Shown here in pieces: positions 14,689 to 16,687 of a DNA stretch of 16,687 nt. This DNA is from JBGZFC01 sp041846575. Its GTDB lineage: Bacteria; Bacteroidota; Bacteroidia; Bacteroidales; Dysgonomonadaceae. How positions within the stretch are numbered: the first letter of the stretch is position 1; each line of letters begins with the position of its first letter. Location of the stretch: assembly GCA_041846575.1 (NCBI GenBank), contig JBGZFC010000055.1, forward strand, positions 1-16,687. The letters run 5' to 3'. The position numbers and the translations under genes are program-made. The notes beneath the pieces were generated by a model, which made no database searches, had not been told where the DNA came from, and saw only the letters and a list, made by a program, of their open reading frames with translations.

Positions 14689-16687
<1,999 letters not shown>

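Overview
The window looks like a chromosomal segment of a Bacteroidota bacterium, most likely order Bacteroidales. It carries an rRNA operon with Bacteroidales-type 16S sequence (16S 3' end CACCTCCTTTCT), GC-poor coding DNA, and repeated use of the Bacteroidota promoter pattern TTTG-N19..21-TAnnTTTG, with almost no Shine-Dalgarno sites. I do not assign a genus.

Layout. (1) 1-347: the end of an IS3-family insertion sequence next to the 3' remnant of an interrupted gene. (2) 445-2115: small accessory genes: a hicAB toxin-antitoxin pair with a consensus promoter, a small lipoprotein, and two tiny hypothetical genes. (3) 2200-3946: a tyrosine recombinase flanked by two small reading frames that each look broken by a single-base shift, then a short ORF that runs into the CRISPR array. 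(4) 3905-10279: a complete type II-C CRISPR-Cas locus. It has a four-repeat array on the + strand, a bidirectional terminator, and cas2, cas1 and cas9 as one operon on the - strand starting from a consensus promoter. Beyond cas9 there is a divergent + strand tracrRNA with its own promoter, anti-repeat, nexus and terminator. (5) 10327-11979: a decayed IS1182-like element with intact 17-bp ends but a transposase gene broken at several points. (6) 12121-16687: an rRNA operon (promoter, leader, 16S, tRNA-Ile, tRNA-Ala, partial 23S).

How the CRISPR locus works: the array reads 5'-spacer-repeat-3' on the + strand, so crRNAs carry the repeat's 5' block (GTTGTGAATTGCTTTCAA), which pairs with the tracrRNA anti-repeat at 10203-10219. 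Cas1-Cas2 would add spacers, and Cas9 guided by crRNA:tracrRNA would cut. Each repeat also contains a full Bacteroidota promoter pattern (GTTG-N20/21-TATCTTTG) that would start transcription near each repeat/spacer boundary, so each spacer may be its own transcription unit, as described for Neisseria II-C arrays.

The most interesting lead lies in the 450-bp stretch between cas9 and the tracrRNA. A second, degenerate repeat (10034-10053) sits in line with the tracrRNA and downstream of promoter-like sequences. A read-through transcript could fold as a natural single-guide RNA, comparable to the long tracrRNA of Streptococcus pyogenes that represses its own cas operon. The degenerate repeat and promoter patterns are visible in the sequence; the regulatory role is inference.
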